Below, piece after piece: positions 50,463 to 59,598 of a stretch of 64,000 nucleotides of DNA. The notes under the pieces were generated by a model that was not told where the DNA came from, made no database searches, and saw only the letters and a program-made list of their open reading frames with translations. Numbering within the stretch: the stretch's first letter is position 1; each line of letters starts with the position of its first letter. The position numbers were made by a program, and so were the translations under genes. This DNA is from Pseudomonadota bacterium (lineage in GTDB: Bacteria > Pseudomonadota > Alphaproteobacteria > UBA1280 > RI-95), in the NCBI GenBank assembly GCA_016125375.1, contig WGLU01000002.1, positions 62,001-126,000 on the forward strand, given 5' to 3'.

Positions 50463-51238
50463 TGCTGACATTCACGCCCCTTGCCAGCGGCTCCAAAGGT
50501 AACGCCAACCTGCTGAGCTGGGATGGCCACCATGTGCTTATCGACTGCGGGCTACGACTGAAAAACATCAAAGACCTGCTGGCTCAGCAGGGCCTGAGCG
50601 GCCATGACCTGAGTGCCGTCATCGTCACCCACGAGCATAGCGACCATGTGGGCGGTATCGGCCCCCTGGCACGGGCCTTCGGGCTGGATGTACACCTGAC
50701 CGCCGGCACGCAAAAGGGCGCTGACGGCCTGCTGGATAAAGTCGCCTGCCAGATTATTTCCCCCCATCAGCCGTTCACCATCGGCGGGTTGGTTTTCAGC
50801 CCATTCCCTGTGCCCCATGACGCGCGGGAGTGCGTTGGTTTTACCTTCCATAAAGAAGGGCAGAAGAACGGTCCTGTCATGGGATATCTGACCGACTGTG
50901 GTCACATTACCCCCTACATTACCGAGCGCCTCAAGCCCTGCTCCTACCTCGCCGTCGAGGCAAACCACTGCCCCGACATGCTGCGTGACGGGCCTTACCC
51001 GCGCCAGCTCAAAAACCGTGTCGGCGGTCCTTATGGGCACCTGTCCAATCACCAGACCGCAGCCCTGCTTGCCGACCTTGCCGAAGGTCTGGCCGAGGTA
51101 CGCCTGACCCACCTGTCGGAAAACAACAACACGCCGGACGCCGCCCTACAGGCAACCCGCCCCAGCTTGCGCGCACAGACAGGGCTCGCCGTTGCCGAGC
51201 AATATGCCGTGGCTCCGGCCCTGACCATGAGCTGGTAA
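50462..51238 (+). CDS. metallo-beta-lactamase-fold hydrolase (YycJ/WalJ-like)
   Basis: 258 residues. PLASGSKGNANLLSWDGHHVLIDCGLRLKNI and the metal motif THEHSDHVGGI (HxHxDH) match the YycJ/WalJ group, probably nucleases or phosphodiesterases. Further ligands lie in VPHDARECVGF, YLTDCGH and LTHLSENNN. It is the last gene of the sfsA run. Confidence 0.88.
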   Translation: MLTFTPLASGSKGNANLLSWDGHHVLIDCGLRLKNIKDLLAQQGLSGHDLSAVIVTHEHSDHVGGIGPLARAFGLDVHLTAGTQKGADGLLDKVACQIISPHQPFTIGGLVFSPFPVPHDARECVGFTFHKEGQKNGPVMGYLTDCGHITPYITERLKPCSYLAVEANHCPDMLRDGPYPRQLKNRVGGPYGHLSNHQTAALLADLAEGLAEVRLTHLSENNNTPDAALQATRPSLRAQTGLAVAEQYAVAPALTMSW

Positions 51239-51249
51239 GTTAAATACCC

Positions 51250-51287
51250 TTGATAAGCGCCGTAAAATGGCCGTATAGTGCATCCCA
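51250..51287 (+). promoter_or_regulatory. promoter of the BolA-type gene, leaderless
   Basis: TTGATA (51250-51255), 18-base spacer and TATAGT (51274-51279); the ATG at 51287 follows after 7 bases. There is no ribosome site. Confidence 0.6.
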
Positions 51288-51514
51288 TGATGACCGCAGC
51301 ACAGATACAGCAGATGATTGCACAGGCCCTGCCCACCGCGACCGTAGTGGTAGAGGACCCCATGAACGACAATACGCACTTCCGTGCGGTTGTCGTCTGC
51401 CCCGATTTTGCCGGTAAGAGCATGGTCGAGCAGCACCGCATGGTTTATGCGGCGCTGGGTGATGCCTTCAGCGGCCCCCTGCATGCCCTGCAACTGCGTA
51501 CAAGTGCCAAGTAA
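51287..51514 (+). CDS. BolA-family protein
   Basis: 75 residues from ATG 51287 (ATG 51290 is also possible). TVVVEDPMNDNTHFRAVVVCPDFAGKSMVEQHRMVYAALGDA is the BolA core, with the glutathione/Fe-S binding histidine in VEQHRMV. BolA proteins pair with CGFS glutaredoxins, and the next gene is one. It appears leaderless. Confidence 0.9.
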   Translation: MMTAAQIQQMIAQALPTATVVVEDPMNDNTHFRAVVVCPDFAGKSMVEQHRMVYAALGDAFSGPLHALQLRTSAK

Positions 51515-51528
51515 GGAAAGAGAGTCCC

Positions 51529-51852
51529 ATGACCCCAGAGTTGAAAGCCAAGTTTGACGCCCTGATTGCCGAAACCCCTGTTGTGGTGTTCATGAAAGGC
51601 ACCAAGCAGTTCCCGCAGTGCGGTTTTTCCGCCCGCGTTGTACAGGCACTGAGCATGCTGGACGTTCCGTTTACCGACATCAACGTTCTGGACGACTGGG
51701 ACGTGCGCGAAGGCATCAAGGAATATTCCAACTGGCCGACCATCCCCCAGGTTTACATCAAGGGCGAGTTCATCGGTGGCAGCGACATCATTATCGACCT
51801 GCTGCAATCCGGTGAGCTGGCGCAAATGGTTGCCGACATCAAAGCAGCCTAA
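51529..51852 (+). CDS. grxD: monothiol glutaredoxin (CGFS type)
   Basis: 107 residues. TPVVVFMKGTKQFPQCGFSARVVQAL holds the CGFS active site, and WPTIPQVYIKGEFIGGSDII is the glutathione-binding part. CGFS glutaredoxins bind and pass on [2Fe-2S] clusters and form heterodimers with BolA, whose gene lies 14 bases upstream. AAGGAAAG precedes the ATG. Confidence 0.95.
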   Translation: MTPELKAKFDALIAETPVVVFMKGTKQFPQCGFSARVVQALSMLDVPFTDINVLDDWDVREGIKEYSNWPTIPQVYIKGEFIGGSDIIIDLLQSGELAQMVADIKAA

Positions 51853-51872
51853 GCCCTTGCTTAGTCGACATG

Positions 51873-51899
51873 AAAAACCGCCCGGTTGGGCGGTTTTTT
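51873..51899. terminator. bidirectional terminator
   Basis: AAAAACCGCCC-GGTT-GGGCGGTTTTTT; it serves the grxD unit (plus) and the haemoglobin gene (minus, stop at 51902). Confidence 0.92.
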
Positions 51900-51901
51900 C
51901 G

Positions 51902-52291
51902 TTAGCGGTTCAGGACCTCATTGCGGGTGCTGCCGACAATGGCCATCACCTCCTCGACCAGGGATTCCGGCACGTGTAATTCCAGCAAAATACTTTGCAG
52001 ATGTTCGGCAACCACGTCGAAATGGATATCTGTCAGGCCCTTTTCTTCTACCAACGGGCGGTGTGCCTCACGCAGGGAAGCACCACTGTAATTAGGAAGA
52101 GCGCCAAAGGCATAAGCCAGAAACACCTTCATTTTGCGGCGCTGGGCACGCTCGTCCATATCGGTAAAAAAGCGGCCAACCTCTACATCCCGCAGCAGAC
52201 GATTGTAAAGCAGGTCGACCACAGCATCCACTGCGGCCTTGCCGCCAATACGGGTAAACAGACTATCTTCCGGGGCTTGGTCGGGCATCAT
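51902..52291 (-). CDS. truncated haemoglobin (group I type)
   Basis: 129 residues. LFTRIGGKAAVDAVVDLLYNRLLRDVEVGRFFTDMDERAQRRKMKVFLAYAFGALPNYSG is the usual start of group I truncated globins. The proximal haem histidine should be that in DIHFDVVAEHL. Such proteins bind oxygen or nitric oxide. AAGGAG lies 11 bases before the ATG. It stands alone. Confidence 0.9.
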   Translation of the reverse strand: MMPDQAPEDSLFTRIGGKAAVDAVVDLLYNRLLRDVEVGRFFTDMDERAQRRKMKVFLAYAFGALPNYSGASLREAHRPLVEEKGLTDIHFDVVAEHLQSILLELHVPESLVEEVMAIVGSTRNEVLNR

Positions 52292-52365
52292 GGACTCTCA
52301 TCTCCTTTTTACCCAGTCTGGGGGAGCGGGGGCGAAACACCAAAAAGAAGCCCGTATAAACGGAT

Positions 52366-52389
52366 AAAAGGCCGCAAAAGCGGCCTTTT
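52366..52389 (-). terminator. terminator of the Lap-like operon
   Basis: AAAAGGCCGC-AAAA-GCGGCCTTTT, 10-bp stem, 28 bases past the OmpA-type stop on the minus strand. Confidence 0.8.
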
Positions 52390-52417
52390 ATGTTTGTCGG
52401 ATGTCTATCCTATCAGG

Positions 52418-53467
52418 TCATTCCTGCTCCTGGATTTCCTTTTCTTCCATTTCGGTGTAGGCAACCTCAATCTTCACCACACGGTTACGGGCAGAGGCAA
52501 CACCGTCGGCTGTTTTGAGGGGCAGGTTCTTCTCACCCACGCCGGTTGCCTCAATCAGTTCCTTGGGGAAACCTTCCTGCAACAGTGCCCTCTCAACTGC
52601 CAGCGCACGGCGCATGGACAGATCCATATTGTAGGCGGCAGGGCCGGCACGGTCGGCATAGCCAACAACCGTAATGCGCGTGGTGCTGCCATTGCGCACA
52701 GCATCTACCAGTTTCTGCACAACTTCCATGCCGTCAGAACCGATCTTGTCACTGTCAAACGCGAAGTAGATTGCGTCTAGCACTTGGCGAGGCACTTCGG
52801 CCTTGATGGTGCGGATTATCGTCTGCTCATCCGCAACGGGAGGAGCTACCTCCTCGGTGGGCTGTCCTGCGGTGGCCTCATCCGCAACAATCGTCTGAAG
52901 TGTGACATCTTCTTCCACCAGAGGCTTGGTATTCATGCGGCCTTCAATCATCTCGACGAGGGATGTCAGCTCCTGCATATCGCAGTACTCCGGACGGCCA
53001 GTAAACCAGCGACGTTCGCCACGCTCGACATTACAGTCGAACAGGACCTGGGCATGGGCGGAAAGGTAGGGATAACGGGTCTTGCTACCTGCAGCAAACA
53101 ACTCACCCAGACGGCGGTGCATGCCGTTCAGCATCTGACGGTCTTCGTCATTCCGGATGTGCCACTTGGCAGGGTCTTCCATATCCACAGCGCTCCCATC
53201 AGCTGCTGCACGACCCTTGTCGGCAAAGTGGCTGACATCGCTATAGTCAAAGACAGACAGGGGCACACCCAGTTGATACTCTTTAAAAGTCACGTAACGG
53301 GAATACTCGGATGCCAGATAGCGGTTAAAGTCGTCATACATGCTGTAGGCAGCCGTATTGCCCACGTCGTTTGCTAGACGGTAATTATTGAAGGAGGTTG
53401 TACACGCGCCGAGAGCCAGAGCGGCAACAGCACTCAGCAGGCTGCCGGTCACGGATTTGAGAGTCAT
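52418..53467 (-). CDS. OmpA-family outer-membrane lipoprotein
   Basis: 349 residues. A lipobox (LALGAC, C22) anchors the protein. An unrecognised domain (about 30-180) with a few cysteines is followed by an OmpA domain (about 235-335): AIYFAFDSDKIGSDGMEVVQKLVDAV and GYADRAGPAAYNMDLSMRRALAVERAL, which bind peptidoglycan. The final residues are acidic (EMEEKEIQEQE). It is the last gene of the Lap-like operon and overlaps the HD-GYP gene by 4 bases. Confidence 0.88.
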   Translation of the reverse strand: MTLKSVTGSLLSAVAALALGACTTSFNNYRLANDVGNTAAYSMYDDFNRYLASEYSRYVTFKEYQLGVPLSVFDYSDVSHFADKGRAAADGSAVDMEDPAKWHIRNDEDRQMLNGMHRRLGELFAAGSKTRYPYLSAHAQVLFDCNVERGERRWFTGRPEYCDMQELTSLVEMIEGRMNTKPLVEEDVTLQTIVADEATAGQPTEEVAPPVADEQTIIRTIKAEVPRQVLDAIYFAFDSDKIGSDGMEVVQKLVDAVRNGSTTRITVVGYADRAGPAAYNMDLSMRRALAVERALLQEGFPKELIEATGVGEKNLPLKTADGVASARNRVVKIEVAYTEMEEKEIQEQE

Positions 53468-55005
53468 CGAGTTTTCTCCAAACTTCTTTTGTAAACTTTT
53501 ATCAGCGCATCGACCACCAGCGGGCTGAATTTGTCGCGGCTGGTGTGCAGTCTATTCAAAACTTCCTCGGCTGGCAATGCGTTACGGTACATGCGCGGCC
53601 GGGTCATGGCACAAAAGACATCGCACACGCCTAGAATCTGCGCACGGATATCGATATCCCCTACGGTTAATTTGTTCGGATAACCACTGCCGTCAGCCCG
53701 TTCATGCATCTGGCGGATGACCTGCTTGATGGGCAGTTCAAAATCCACCTGTTCCAGAACCTGCATCGTGTGCTCCACATGCTGCTCCACCGTCTGCCGT
53801 TCTTCAGCCGTCAGGGTTCCCTTTTTGTTGACGATTTTCTTGGGGATGAATATCCGCCCGATGCCCGAGAGCTTGGCCGCATAAAACAATGTCGAGCGGT
53901 CGAACCGCTTCAGACCAAGTTCCTGCCCGACGTCCACTGCCAGTTTGGCAAAGCGCTCGTGGTGACCGGCCAGATACTCATCCCGCACCTCGATTGCCTT
54001 TATCAGCGCGTCGGTCATCTGCCCCAGATGGCGAACCCGCTGCTTGTCACGCCGGGACAGACCATACCAGAGCAACCCCATAAACGCAGCCGACGCAGCC
54101 ACTACCTGAATGGCCAGCAGCCACATGTACAGGGTTTCGTAGCGCCTAAAATCCCGCATGGCCCAGATGTACGGCGTTTCATGCACCACGACAAACGTGC
54201 TGTTTGGAATTGCCTGCGCCTTGCGGAACAGGCGGCTATCCCCCTCACCGGCCAGTTCCGCGCCCATAGGCTCATCACGCAGTGGGGCAATCTTGCCGTT
54301 GCCGACCCGGTACCAGGCCCCTGTATCGATAGCCCGGAATGAGAGGTAACTTGCCTCATTATTATTATCCGCGCCGGAGAAAGCATTCAGCACATCCGTC
54401 GCATCGGCTTGCAGGTACAGCGTACCCACGGCTGCGGGATGCTCGGCATCCAGATTATCAATCGGAACAAAAACCTCGATATAAGTCCGGCCGCTGGCAA
54501 CAATCGCGCCGCCCAGCATCGGCTGGCGGATTTGTAAAGCGCGGCTCAGGTACACCATACTCTGCGGATTGAAAGTGGCCACACTTGCGCTGGCAGCCAC
54601 GGAAACACGGGCATTGACCCCCAATAGCATTGCCGTGCGCAGGCCCGTGCGCTGCTGGAGTTCTTCCAGTGTACGGGACAGATAAGCCGTATGCGCCGCA
54701 TAGGTATCAGGCAGCTGACCGTCCGTGCTCTTGTTCGTTTCCATGACGTAGAGGCGAACAAGGTCAGCCTGCACGATAGGCTGGGCAGATTTGACCAGCT
54801 CCCCAACCCACGTATTGAAGACGTGTGCCTTGTCCTGGGCACGGGTTGCCGTCCGCTCGGCCATCAGCTCCTGCTGGGCCTCAAGGCGGTTTTTCATGTT
54901 CAGGGTAAACACGCCCCCTGCCCCTGCAACCAGCAAGGCGCAAAAGAGGGTGCTCAGTTTAAGGAACAGCGAATATGGTTTGCGGGTCTGGTAGAGGGTC
55001 ATCAT
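53464..55005 (-). CDS. membrane sensor with degenerate HD-GYP domain
   Basis: 513 residues. Helix 1 (about 13-34), a periplasmic Cache-like sensor region (35-290), helix 2 (291-315) and a cytoplasmic HD-GYP domain (325-510). H349, H409, MHERADGSGYP (433-443) and D462 are kept, but the HD pair that gives the family its name reads SG (380-381 in AAKLSGIGR). c-di-GMP hydrolysis is therefore unlikely, while binding is possible. It overlaps the LapG-type gene by ATGA and the OmpA-type gene by 4 bases, which places it in the secretion operon as a possible replacement for LapD. Confidence 0.85.
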   Translation of the reverse strand: MMTLYQTRKPYSLFLKLSTLFCALLVAGAGGVFTLNMKNRLEAQQELMAERTATRAQDKAHVFNTWVGELVKSAQPIVQADLVRLYVMETNKSTDGQLPDTYAAHTAYLSRTLEELQQRTGLRTAMLLGVNARVSVAASASVATFNPQSMVYLSRALQIRQPMLGGAIVASGRTYIEVFVPIDNLDAEHPAAVGTLYLQADATDVLNAFSGADNNNEASYLSFRAIDTGAWYRVGNGKIAPLRDEPMGAELAGEGDSRLFRKAQAIPNSTFVVVHETPYIWAMRDFRRYETLYMWLLAIQVVAASAAFMGLLWYGLSRRDKQRVRHLGQMTDALIKAIEVRDEYLAGHHERFAKLAVDVGQELGLKRFDRSTLFYAAKLSGIGRIFIPKKIVNKKGTLTAEERQTVEQHVEHTMQVLEQVDFELPIKQVIRQMHERADGSGYPNKLTVGDIDIRAQILGVCDVFCAMTRPRMYRNALPAEEVLNRLHTSRDKFSPLVVDALIKVYKRSLEKTR

Positions 55006-55724
55006 GGCTTGTCATTACCTTGTTGGGGCAAGAGGGTACTTTGTTTTTTTACAGGCACGTGCATCCAGCGCGTGGTGGTGTTGACCGAATAATACGGGTC
55101 ATACTGCAAGAAACCCGTATCCGGCAGAACATCTGTTATCAGGCTGTCCAGCACGTATATCTGCTCGCCGGAGCCTTGCGGATATACGGCCAGCACGGCA
55201 TGTCCTGTCTGCCGGATTGTGTCGCGCACAACAACAAGACGCAGCCGGTCATCTGTATAGCCGAGGGCACGTAGCGATACATATTTGAGGATGGCATAGT
55301 CCTCGCAATCACCATCATGCTCGATAAACTCCAGCGGCGAGGCCCAATAGTCGGTCTTATGCCACACCTGCTCATCGCTACGGTAAGGCCAGCGGTTGGC
55401 GAAAGCATTCACTTCGCGGAGCATATCCAGCCCGCTTTTTTTAGTATCCCGCATTTTTTGCAGGAAGGCGCGCCAGCTGCGCAGCTGCGGGGTTGCGCAG
55501 GTGATGGAACTTTTATCACAAGCGTCATAAACTGCCTGCTCGGACTGTATCCGCGCCAGCACCGCCCGCCAGTTGGGAAAAGCTTCCAGCCCGCTGCCCT
55601 GAACTTCGTAGGACGAGAAAATACCCACGGGCAGGCGCTCGTGTTTGTCATCTGTTTGCACAAAGGCGGAGGCGTTCCCTGCCATCAGGGCCACGACACT
55701 CACGACTGCAAACCAGATACGCAT
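55002..55724 (-). CDS. lapG: LapG-type periplasmic cysteine protease (BTLCP family)
   Basis: 240 residues with a signal peptide (cut after NASA). The triad C140 (HDGDCEDYAILKY), H175 (TGHAVLAV) and D193 (VLDSL) matches known LapG enzymes (about C135, H172, D189), and NRWPYRSDEQVWHKTDYWASPLEF is the family block. LapG is a calcium-dependent protease that clips the N-terminus of giant type I-secreted adhesins to release biofilm. The neighbouring exporter and sensor genes fit that role. The adhesin itself is not in the window. Confidence 0.92.
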   Translation of the reverse strand: MRIWFAVVSVVALMAGNASAFVQTDDKHERLPVGIFSSYEVQGSGLEAFPNWRAVLARIQSEQAVYDACDKSSITCATPQLRSWRAFLQKMRDTKKSGLDMLREVNAFANRWPYRSDEQVWHKTDYWASPLEFIEHDGDCEDYAILKYVSLRALGYTDDRLRLVVVRDTIRQTGHAVLAVYPQGSGEQIYVLDSLITDVLPDTGFLQYDPYYSVNTTTRWMHVPVKKQSTLLPQQGNDKP

Positions 55725-55729
55725 ATGGT

Positions 55730-57250
55730 CTAGCGCTCCCGCATGGCGTTATCACGCACCTTATAGAAAGGCTTGAGCAGATAATCCATGATGGTTTTAC
55801 GGCCGGTCAGAATATCAACGTTGGCAATCATGCCCGGGATAATCGGCAACAGCCTGCCGTTGGGGGCTTTCATCTCGCCGCTTTCCGTGCGCACACGGAT
55901 AACATAGAAAGCCTCGCCTTTCTGGTCGGCGACAGTATCGGCGCCGATGGACTCCACATACCCTTTCAGGCCACCGTAGATAGAGAAGTCATAGGCGGTG
56001 AGCTTGACCATAGCCCCCTGCCCCGGACTGATGAAGGCAATATCCTGCGGACGGATGCGGGCTTCTATCAGCAGTTTGTCCTCGTAAGGAATCAACTCGA
56101 CGATATCCTCGCCCGGTTTCACAACACCGCCGATTGTGTTCACGAGCAGCTGCTTGACCGTACCCTTGACTGGTGCGCGGACCACGGTGCGGTTGACCTT
56201 GTCCTCGACAGCGCGCATGACCTCGGTCAGGCGGAAGAGCTCGTCGCGCTTCTCTGCCAGCTCTTTCAGGCGTTCATTCTTCCATTGGGAATCGAACTCC
56301 TGCTCGCGCTCAATGCTTTCGTTCAGTGCCGATTCCGCAGCTGGTACAGCCAGCTTGGCGCTATCGTAACGGCCCTGTGCATCGTTCACTTCCTTACGGG
56401 TTTCAATCAGCGCCATTTTAGCAATAACGCCCTTTCTCTCCATTTCTTCCGACAGACGGAGCTGCTCGGCGGACAGGTCATAGGAGCGCTTGGTCTGGTC
56501 ACGGTTCTTCTGGGCGTCCAGCAGTTCCTGCTTTTTCTGCTCGATCTGGCGTTTCATGACGGACTTGGTGCTTTTTCGCTCTTCTTCCTGCGACGTATAA
56601 AGCGCTTCTTCCTGCGCGACAATGTTCGGCGCATCGACGCGCAAATCTGCCGGGAACTGCGGTTCAATACCCGTTGATTGCGCATCCAGACGGGCAACAG
56701 CCGCCTTGAGGTACAGCACGCGGTTGCGCTTTTCGGCATAGGACGAGGCAAAACCCGTATCATCAATCCGCACGAGCGGCTGGTCCTTCTCGACCAGATC
56801 CCCTTCGCGGACCAGAATCTCGGCCACTGTACCGCCATCAAAGTTCTGGATAACCTGAACCTTGCTGGACGGAATCACTTTGCCCATGCCGTGGGTGACT
56901 TCGTCGATCTCTGTAATGCCTGCCCATGCCAACAGCAGCAGCAGGAAGGACAGCGTGGTCCAGAACAGGATATTGGAAACCGGCGCCGCGCCGCGTAGTG
57001 TGGCCTGACGTACATCATCCATGAAGGCACCATCCTCCCAGCTTGTGGGGAAGAGTTTCTGGTGCAACACACGCTGGCCTTGGTACCAGTGCGCTTGCGC
57101 CTGATCCCGATAGGCCTGCGCTTTTTTAACCAGCGGCTTTTCACGCTGTTTTTCCATGAACTGTTTGTACTGTCCTGCCAGCTTGCCCTTAGGCTCCTGC
57201 ACGGGCTGGTCGCCGGGCACGGCTTTAAGTTTGTCGAGGTGCTTTTTCAT
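55730..57250 (-). CDS. HlyD-type type I secretion adaptor (LapC-like)
   Basis: 506 residues. A long cytoplasmic start (about 1-90), one helix (91-113), barrel-sandwich start (VIPSSKVQVIQNFDGGTVAEILVREGDLVEKDQPLVRID), a long coiled coil (about 195-345) and the second barrel half (TVVRAPVKGTVKQLLVNTIGGVVKPGEDIVELIPYED). It should link the ABC exporter to TolC. It overlaps the ABC gene by ATGA and the LapG-type gene follows 5 bases later. Confidence 0.93.
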   Translation of the reverse strand: MKKHLDKLKAVPGDQPVQEPKGKLAGQYKQFMEKQREKPLVKKAQAYRDQAQAHWYQGQRVLHQKLFPTSWEDGAFMDDVRQATLRGAAPVSNILFWTTLSFLLLLLAWAGITEIDEVTHGMGKVIPSSKVQVIQNFDGGTVAEILVREGDLVEKDQPLVRIDDTGFASSYAEKRNRVLYLKAAVARLDAQSTGIEPQFPADLRVDAPNIVAQEEALYTSQEEERKSTKSVMKRQIEQKKQELLDAQKNRDQTKRSYDLSAEQLRLSEEMERKGVIAKMALIETRKEVNDAQGRYDSAKLAVPAAESALNESIEREQEFDSQWKNERLKELAEKRDELFRLTEVMRAVEDKVNRTVVRAPVKGTVKQLLVNTIGGVVKPGEDIVELIPYEDKLLIEARIRPQDIAFISPGQGAMVKLTAYDFSIYGGLKGYVESIGADTVADQKGEAFYVIRVRTESGEMKAPNGRLLPIIPGMIANVDILTGRKTIMDYLLKPFYKVRDNAMRER

Positions 57251-59439
57251 TGGTTGCCCCCCGTATTGGCCTGAATCCCCTGATTGGCAAGCATGTGGAG
57301 AACTTTCTCCTTCGGCCCGTCAGCCACGATGTGGCCGTTATCAACCACAATGACCCGATCAACCAGATCAAGCAGGGCCGGACGGTGGGTAATGACAATC
57401 AACGTGCTGCTTTTAAACATGTGGCGCATGTTGTTCAGGACAGTTTGCTCGGTGCGGCTATCCAGTCCGTTCGTCGGTTCATCCATGATGACGACCTTGT
57501 GGTTTTTCAGGAACATGCGTGCCAGCGCCACACACTGTTTCTGACCGCCGGAAATACCGTCTCCGCCACGGCCTAGGGGCATGTCGTAACCCATGGGATG
57601 GCGGCCGGCAAAATCAGATACGCAGGACAGCTCGGCGGCGTTATTGAACTCCTCCGGCGATGCCTGAGGGTACGCCATCATAATGTTCTCGCGCAGGGTG
57701 GTATTGAACAGGCTTACAGTCTGCGGTACGTAGCCCATTTTGGAGCGGAACTCCGACGGGTCCTGCTGACGGATCTCGATATCATCCAGCAGGATGGAAC
57801 CGGACTGGGGGTTGTACAGGTTCAGAATCAGTTTGGCGATAGTGCTCTTGCCGCTGCCTGTTCGGCCAATAATGCCTACCTTCTCGCCCGGACGGATGCG
57901 CATATTCAGGTTATGCAGGCTGTTGTTCTGCGCACCCGGGTAGCTAAAGTACACATTGCGGAACGTGATGCCGCCGGCAAATGCAGGATTGTAGATAAAC
58001 TGCTTGCCCTCGGGACGCTCGGTTTCCATTGCCATGATGTCGCCCAGTGTTTTGAGGGACGTGTTGGCCTGTTCGTAACGGGCGTAAAGCGCGGCAGCCT
58101 GACTGACCGGTGCCATGGCACGTCCGGTCAAGAGCGTACATGCAACCAGACCACCTACGCTGAGGTCGCCTTCTTTAATCCGGTAAACGCCGATAATCAC
58201 GACAAGGACAGATACAATCTGCTGGATAAAAATACTGAAGTTCAAACCGAACGCCGCATAAAAGCGTGATGCCATGCTCACCCGTGCGACTGTACCGACG
58301 GACTGCTCCCAGATAGCTTGTGTCCGACTTTCCAGATTATGGGCTTTAATGGCCTCTATACCCGTCAGAGCCTCCACCAGGTGGCCATGCTTGGCGTCCA
58401 GCTCGTGCGTGACACGGGCGACGATGCTCTTGATGGGTCGCTGGATGGTCAGGCTCAGCATCAGGACAAGCGGCACGGCAATCAGCGGCACCAGTGCCAT
58501 CGCTCCGCCGAACAGCGCTACAAAACCGATAAAAATAAATACGAACGGCAGGTCGATAAGACTGACCAGCGTTGCCGAGGTGAAGAAGTCGCGCAGGGAC
58601 TCGAACTCGCGGAGCTGGTTGGCAAAAGACCCCGCACTGTTGGCCTGTTTGCCCAACCGGATATTCAGCACGTGCTGGAACAGCCGGCTGGCCAGCAGAA
58701 TATCCGCACCGCGCCCGGCCACATCGATAAAGTAGCCGCGCAGCTGGCGGAAAATGAAATCGAAAACGAAGCAGAGAATCACCGCCGATGCCAGCGCCCA
58801 CAAGGTTGCCGTTGCCGCATTGGGCACGACGCGGTCATAGACGTTCATGACAAAAATAGGGCTGACAATCGCCATCAGGTTGGTAAAGACAGAGGCCAGA
58901 ATCACCTGTCCGTAAAGCTTGCGAAACTGTTTGACCGTACTCCAGAACCACCCCTGCCCGGTCTGGAACATATCCGTTGCCAGCTCAGCCGCGGAGGCTG
59001 GACGCAAAAGAATGACGCTGCCCTCGTAAACCTGCTCCACAAAGGCATCCAGCGGCACCGACGCCACGGACTGATTGGTTGACGGGTCGTAATAGGTCAG
59101 GGATTTTTTCTCGTCCAGCGCGGTTACAACAACGGCGCCGCCGTTTTTTGTCAGGGCGACAAACGGAACCACGTGGGGGGACAGATGGTCGGGCGCGCGG
59201 TCAACAACCTTTGCATTCAGGCCAATACGTCGGGCTGCCCGTACAAACAGGCTGGGCGTGAGCCTGCCACTGCGCAAAGGCAGACCGGCAACCAATGACG
59301 GGCGCGAGAATTGCTTTTGATAATAGCCGGCCAGATAAACCAGACACTCCAGCAACACGTCAAAAATAACATGTGCCTTTGCCACTTCTGTCTGAGCAAC
59401 CTTTTTGGGCGCTCTTTTGCGCTCTTGTTGTTGGGTCAT
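57247..59439 (-). CDS. type I secretion ABC transporter with C39-like domain (LapB-like)
   Basis: 730 residues. An N-terminal C39-like domain (about 25-150) without the catalytic cysteine, a membrane domain (about 165-440) and an ATPase with GRTGSGKST, ISGGQKQCVALARMF and KVVIMDEPTNGLD. Such LapB/RtxB-type exporters recognise large unprocessed adhesins or RTX proteins. It is the first gene of the operon and diverges from tolC. Confidence 0.93.
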   Translation of the reverse strand: MTQQQERKRAPKKVAQTEVAKAHVIFDVLLECLVYLAGYYQKQFSRPSLVAGLPLRSGRLTPSLFVRAARRIGLNAKVVDRAPDHLSPHVVPFVALTKNGGAVVVTALDEKKSLTYYDPSTNQSVASVPLDAFVEQVYEGSVILLRPASAAELATDMFQTGQGWFWSTVKQFRKLYGQVILASVFTNLMAIVSPIFVMNVYDRVVPNAATATLWALASAVILCFVFDFIFRQLRGYFIDVAGRGADILLASRLFQHVLNIRLGKQANSAGSFANQLREFESLRDFFTSATLVSLIDLPFVFIFIGFVALFGGAMALVPLIAVPLVLMLSLTIQRPIKSIVARVTHELDAKHGHLVEALTGIEAIKAHNLESRTQAIWEQSVGTVARVSMASRFYAAFGLNFSIFIQQIVSVLVVIIGVYRIKEGDLSVGGLVACTLLTGRAMAPVSQAAALYARYEQANTSLKTLGDIMAMETERPEGKQFIYNPAFAGGITFRNVYFSYPGAQNNSLHNLNMRIRPGEKVGIIGRTGSGKSTIAKLILNLYNPQSGSILLDDIEIRQQDPSEFRSKMGYVPQTVSLFNTTLRENIMMAYPQASPEEFNNAAELSCVSDFAGRHPMGYDMPLGRGGDGISGGQKQCVALARMFLKNHKVVIMDEPTNGLDSRTEQTVLNNMRHMFKSSTLIVITHRPALLDLVDRVIVVDNGHIVADGPKEKVLHMLANQGIQANTGGNQ

Positions 59440-59547
59440 TTGTTCCCCGTCCCGTCTTGCGGCACATAGCCGCGCACTGCACTTACATGAGGTAAGTATA
59501 AATTATTATTCCACTTTTGACATGGCCTTAAAAATCCATATAGTGGT

Positions 59548-59577
59548 TTCACTCGGCTTATACGGGTTAACTATAAT
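59548..59577 (+). promoter_or_regulatory. tolC promoter
   Basis: TTCACT (59548-59553), 18-base spacer and TATAAT (59572-59577); a GGGGGTT ribosome site precedes the GTG at 59599. Confidence 0.55.
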
Positions 59578-59598
59578 TAATGACTTACGGGGGTTCCT

